In this document: positions 15,601 to 18,175 of the stretch, in pieces
Position numbering within the stretch: the stretch's first letter is position 1
Layout: each line of letters starts with the position of its first letter
Source of the DNA: a bacterium
Lineage (GTDB): Bacteria; Hydrothermota; UBA3072; B12-G15
Assembly: GCA_003646055.1 (NCBI GenBank)
Contig: QNDZ01000011.1
Coordinates: 1 to 18,175 of the forward strand
Length of the DNA stretch: 18,175 nucleotides
Reading direction: 5' to 3'
The notes under the pieces: model-generated
Told to the model about the DNA's origin: nothing
Database searches by the model: none
Seen by the model: the letters and a program-made list of their open reading frames with translations, nothing else
Position numbers and translations under genes: made by a program

Positions 15601-17934
15601 GTTGAAAGGGAGAGAACCTCATATGGGGGATATGAGGATGAGAAATCGCTTGAAATATATACAGACAGTCTGATGCCAGGACATATAGCATGGGCGGGTG
15701 AATACTTTGACCAGCCAAAGGATTTCCGAAACTATCAAAAATTGGTTTTCTTCTCCAGAAAGGAAATGAGCAGAGATGTGAAAATAATTTTGAGATTTGG
15801 CACAGATACACTGAACTACTATGAGTTTGAGAAAACCCTCACCACCAGCAGATGGGATACAATCACCCTTGACCTTTCAGATCTTACAGGATTAAAGATT
15901 GGGAAAAGTGCCCCGGAGGGTTATTCTGTTAAGGGAAATCCCACATTGAAGCAGATATATTTTATCAGGCTTGGTGTGGAGAATGTGGACACAATGCCTC
16001 TCACAGGTTCTGTATTTTTTGATGATATATACCTTTCAGACCCATTGAGAAAACCTGATATTAAGTACTCTTACAGGGTGGATGGTAATTTTGGAGAGAA
16101 TATCACATACTCAATAAATGAATCGTATCAGGGTGAGTTCTATAAAGGTAGTAAATCTGCTCTCAGGAATCCTGGGGAGAACAGGATACAGAATAGAACA
16201 TACAATGTGAGTGTAAATCTTTCAAGGTTAACAGGTGGACTGTTTAAACTGCCACTTAAATACAGTCTTTCAATCAACAGGACTATTCCGTATTATTACA
16301 GAAATTCTGACATTCCACTCCCTGATTCATTGCGGGAGAGAGAATCTGTTATGGAGCGTTCAGAAAACGGAACCTTTAGTTTGAGCCCCACTGGAAAGAT
16401 TTCTCATCCTGTGTTCAAGTATGTTCTGTCAGGGCTCAACCTCAGTGGAAGCGTGAGAAGAAAGAAGGCATATAGACCTTATCTCTCTGCTGATACGCTC
16501 ATTTCGATGAACCTGTCAGGTGGATACAATCCAAAGATACCCCAGTGGAAAATCTTCTTTTTCTCACCACTTCCAAGAAGAATCTCACTCTCTGGAAACT
16601 ATAACTTTTCAACAGAAAACAAGTACCAGTACAACAATTCAGACTCTGTCTTTGTTAAACAGGATATTAAGGATATAAAGAAACTTGAAGGAACATTCAG
16701 TACATCCTTTAATCCCTTCAGTTTTTTGAGCATTGATTACACGAGGAGGATGAGGTATGACAGGACTGTGCCATTTGATAGACGTTATGGATGGCTCAAT
16801 TTCACATCTGAAAACCTTTCTGCTCAGGTGAATTTCTCTATCTTCAAGATTGACAGAGCATCTTTCAAGTATGCCACTGCCTATTCAGAGAACAAGGATT
16901 ATCAATTCTCAACCAGTTTTGGTGATTCAGTGAGAGTTAGAAAGGCTGGTGTAACAAGGGAGATTTCCACCGGACATAATATAACAATTGATAGGTTTAT
17001 GAAAAAATTACCCATAATCAATCTTCTAACAAAGAACTGGTCTCCACTGAATCTGAGGCTCTCACATTCTGTTTCCAATATTTACAACTATTTATCAGGG
17101 TCACCTGATTACAGGTTCAGATTTGGATACGATATTTATATTCCGGAGAACCTTGTTTTCATGCCAAGCCAGACAGATGGTGGGAAGAAGAGGTTACAGG
17201 GTTCTGCATCAACAGGGTTCAGTGTTTGGAAGATTTCAGCAAATGTCAGTGCTTCAAGGACAGAGGAGTATCCAATCGGGAACACAGCGACCCAGAAATT
17301 TATTAAAATGACGCTCCCACAGGTTAATCTGAAAACCTCAGCCCTTGGGGATATATTGAAAAAAACTGGGTTTATCAAGACAGCAAATCTTAATCTTTCC
17401 TTAACAAGGGATACAACATTTACATTGTTCCTCAATGATACTACCAGAAAAAAGTTTACCTCATCGGTCAGAACATCCCCTTCGCTTGACCTGACATTAA
17501 AGAACAATATGAGGTTGAACATTAAGGGAGGGGTGAATCAAATGAAGACAATTGATGTTCAGGGTAACACAGAGATAGTCACCTCATCAGAGGACTGGAA
17601 TGTGAGTTTTTCCACCAGTTATAGTATATCCCCAAGGACAGGTATCAGACTCCCATTCATGAAGAGGAAACTGAATTTAAAGAGCGCACTCAATATGAAG
17701 TTATCAGGTACATTGAAGGGGAAGAGGGATGAGGTTATAAATAGAAGCACAAACCAGATAGATGTGAGAACAGATTACATAGATGGGGAGGTCAGCCTTT
17801 CAGGGACATACAGTCTGTCAAAGAGCATGGACATTACACTGGGTTCAAAATACACAAGGCATATAAACAGAAAACTGGATACAGACAGAAGGCATAGTTT
17901 CGGAATGAACATCTCTGCAAAGTTGAAATTTTAA
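12634..17934 (+). CDS. sprA: SprA-like giant outer-membrane protein (type 9 secretion translocon / gliding motility family)
   Basis: The 1766-residue protein shares the layout of SprA, the outer-membrane channel of the type 9 secretion system. The N-terminal part has IPDIELPIKLPG (86-97), the DLNITINGIVGQKIHVDVNY stretch (142-161) and DEDDIIQNINLGDT (181-194), all like the SprA pattern of a PDIxIPI segment, GxIGxKIxV and DExIVQxIxxGxT. Further on are RLPIIG, YVDDMENT (661-668), WGGIIYSF (near 734), GEDVGLDGI (811-819) and long runs of amphipathic strands to the C-terminal KLKF. It is shorter than Flavobacterium SprA (about 2,400 residues). The signal peptide is very short (MLLLILSFS) with no basic residue; in-frame codons upstream to 12598 lack ATG, GTG or TTG. 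It overlaps pdxA by 13 bases, with three periplasmic isomerases upstream. No other T9SS gene is in view, so secretion function is inference. Confidence 0.85.
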   Translation: MLLLILSFSPEFNNYLYYQNITQVYEKYEDFIVRNLYIGNVYLGTDTIIGGGRGADILFINAYRKSIATSFSENLRKQLSSMEGIIPDIELPIKLPGALRQIIGEGGTIKVSGYQTVSLEVTQKVQEGVINGSFLDIKPDEDLNITINGIVGQKIHVDVNYNVKSLDESQNKVRVYYKSNDEDDIIQNINLGDTDKKGRFGITLSGKIANTDFNLQVTRVKSLPEEKTSEFSSQIESLTVFDYDYVKDRFYYIPMGMNDSLVLLRVYYQMPYSVTTIPARTFKVDGSTGDVANFELREEGEEGDYRVRYFQYYYGLQRPFLEIVNPPDPGRMIAIYYITKDITTGEFDTVGYLTESLTDTSSLLLIKSSNPTPEDTTWYLMMRNVYSFPTSGEGITDFSVDIYRVVPGGEPVNFDENTNTQYIKILGLDQDTVPGIDAEKFVDFQNGYIFFPYAYPFLIPDLAPDTVPAIYRKLYPENDEKNKYFLVIKYKAPLTRFTIGGGKNIVENSEVIIVDGDTLKRDIDYTIDYATGEVKIKDPKRFPPDAKVSYIYQVMPFGGLTFSQDYLTKLETKTRINNRTFLNTSIDFNASSVSDFYPRLGSEPANFLLGKASFKTGLDLDLLLPLISRLPIIGSEKTPVFNLSGNVSLSVPNPSSRGKGYVDDMENTTRSEPFGNTIREWSFSSTPDGENEYLLGEIYWWSVNLMESDIFPSISGENNNIGAMTLYFIPRDNDPNSWGGIIYSFGSTARDMSKDQAIEMWVKADSGVLHIDIGSDISEDAPRLNADGEVIPANGIMDNEDVNRSGKLETGEDVGLDGIAYPDSLYYEGGKDAGDDGNDDYISESPRTFEDTLKMNGTEGNKRIDTEDINFDDIFNLNNNYYSFRIDLKDDRYVVATGKNGWKKIRILLDDSNIERIVGSPSWTNIRYVRVWINGVSGPTRIMVTKWGVVGSVWRNDGIEPFAGDSVQAFENFIIGYRSANEDSQYVPPVERERTSYGGYEDEKSLEIYTDSLMPGHIAWAGEYFDQPKDFRNYQKLVFFSRKEMSRDVKIILRFGTDTLNYYEFEKTLTTSRWDTITLDLSDLTGLKIGKSAPEGYSVKGNPTLKQIYFIRLGVENVDTMPLTGSVFFDDIYLSDPLRKPDIKYSYRVDGNFGENITYSINESYQGEFYKGSKSALRNPGENRIQNRTYNVSVNLSRLTGGLFKLPLKYSLSINRTIPYYYRNSDIPLPDSLRERESVMERSENGTFSLSPTGKISHPVFKYVLSGLNLSGSVRRKKAYRPYLSADTLISMNLSGGYNPKIPQWKIFFFSPLPRRISLSGNYNFSTENKYQYNNSDSVFVKQDIKDIKKLEGTFSTSFNPFSFLSIDYTRRMRYDRTVPFDRRYGWLNFTSENLSAQVNFSIFKIDRASFKYATAYSENKDYQFSTSFGDSVRVRKAGVTREISTGHNITIDRFMKKLPIINLLTKNWSPLNLRLSHSVSNIYNYLSGSPDYRFRFGYDIYIPENLVFMPSQTDGGKKRLQGSASTGFSVWKISANVSASRTEEYPIGNTATQKFIKMTLPQVNLKTSALGDILKKTGFIKTANLNLSLTRDTTFTLFLNDTTRKKFTSSVRTSPSLDLTLKNNMRLNIKGGVNQMKTIDVQGNTEIVTSSEDWNVSFSTSYSISPRTGIRLPFMKRKLNLKSALNMKLSGTLKGKRDEVINRSTNQIDVRTDYIDGEVSLSGTYSLSKSMDITLGSKYTRHINRKLDTDRRHSFGMNISAKLKF

Positions 17935-18175
17935 CCAGACCTTTATAATGGGCATTTGACAAGAATTTTGTGCAAGGAAATGGAACTTGCGAGTTATGCA
18001 GGTCAAGCACCGTGTAAATATCAGTCAGGTTTGAGAGAAAAGGAAAGACACAAGAGGAAGTATAATAGATTTCTTGCCCATGTTATCCATCAAATAGCCT
18101 GTGACAATGTTAGGAAGAATGCCATGTATTATGAAGAATATAAACACCAGAAGGAGAGAATGAGGGTGATACTCA
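17935..18175 (+). pseudogene. C-terminal fragment of an IS110-family transposase (runs off window)
   Basis: The frame is open from right after the sprA stop codon to the window edge, with a possible ATG at 17980. The translation MELASYAGQAPCKYQSG, then KYNRFLAHVIHQIA and YYEEYKHQKERM, resembles the Transposase_20 domain of IS110 elements (AxYAGLxPxxxQSG ... NRxLRxxLxxxA ... YxxxxxxG). The Ser-Gly of YQSG (Ser codon 18025-18027) corresponds to the catalytic serine of this family. The N-terminal RuvC-like DEDD half is absent: upstream is the intact end of sprA. This is therefore either a decayed insertion or a fragment; no terminal repeats are visible. A short intact gene with a diverged domain cannot be excluded because the 3' end is missing. 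Confidence 0.6.

Noticed and set aside
17136..17522. Open frame of 128 codons on the minus strand within sprA
   Set aside because: It is antisense to regular beta-strand coding sequence and has no recognisable motif or ribosome binding site.
17923..17949. Promoter TTGAAA / TATAAT at the end of sprA for the transposase-like fragment
   Set aside because: The hexamers are only 15 bases apart, the -35 is inside sprA coding sequence, and the downstream frame appears to be a fragment; not firm enough to list.
1..18175. tRNA, rRNA, CRISPR arrays, tandem repeats or attachment sites
   Set aside because: None was found by eye on either strand; the gaps between genes are too short and lack repeated units.

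Overview
The window looks like part of the chromosome of a thermophilic, Gram-negative-type bacterium from a lineage related to the Fibrobacteres-Chlorobi-Bacteroidetes assemblage, such as a WOR-3-like candidate phylum; that placement is inference. The case rests on a very large SprA-like outer-membrane protein, a lipoprotein and other exported parvulins, a fused enzyme for di-myo-inositol phosphate (a solute typical of hyperthermophiles), and a B12-dependent ribonucleotide reductase. The sequence is AT-rich and tightly packed, with no gap over about 160 bases between genes and no convincing intrinsic terminator.

Left part, minus strand (1-3023): a cut-off membrane protein with GAF and chemotaxis-receptor signalling domains, then the PLP-homeostasis protein YggS, co-translated with an unrecognised exported beta-rich protein. 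Plus strand (3184-5313): class II ribonucleotide reductase NrdJ behind a promoter overlapped by two well-formed NrdR boxes 32 bp apart. Convergent with it (5321-6610, minus) is the IPCT/DIPPS fusion. Back to back with that gene, sharing a short divergent promoter region, is a UbiA-family prenyltransferase (6729-7571) overlapping a GtrA-like membrane protein (7556-8002).

Right part (8050-17934, plus): six genes joined by short overlaps behind one visible promoter: three parvulin-type peptidyl-prolyl isomerases (the middle one a lipoprotein), the S4-domain protein RqcP, PdxA, and a 1766-residue SprA-like protein. Periplasmic chaperones translated on the same message as a giant outer-membrane barrel suggest a folding and assembly unit for a type 9-like translocon. 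Directly after the sprA stop codon is the C-terminal part of an IS110-type transposase, running off the window.

Six sigma70-like promoters can be read, all with 16-bp spacers. At three genes (start codons at 1598, 3023 and 6729) the -10 hexamer ends six or seven bases before the ATG, so the messages should be leaderless. The genes whose promoter lies further upstream (nrdJ, IPCT/DIPPS, first parvulin) carry strong AAGGAGGT-type ribosome binding sites.
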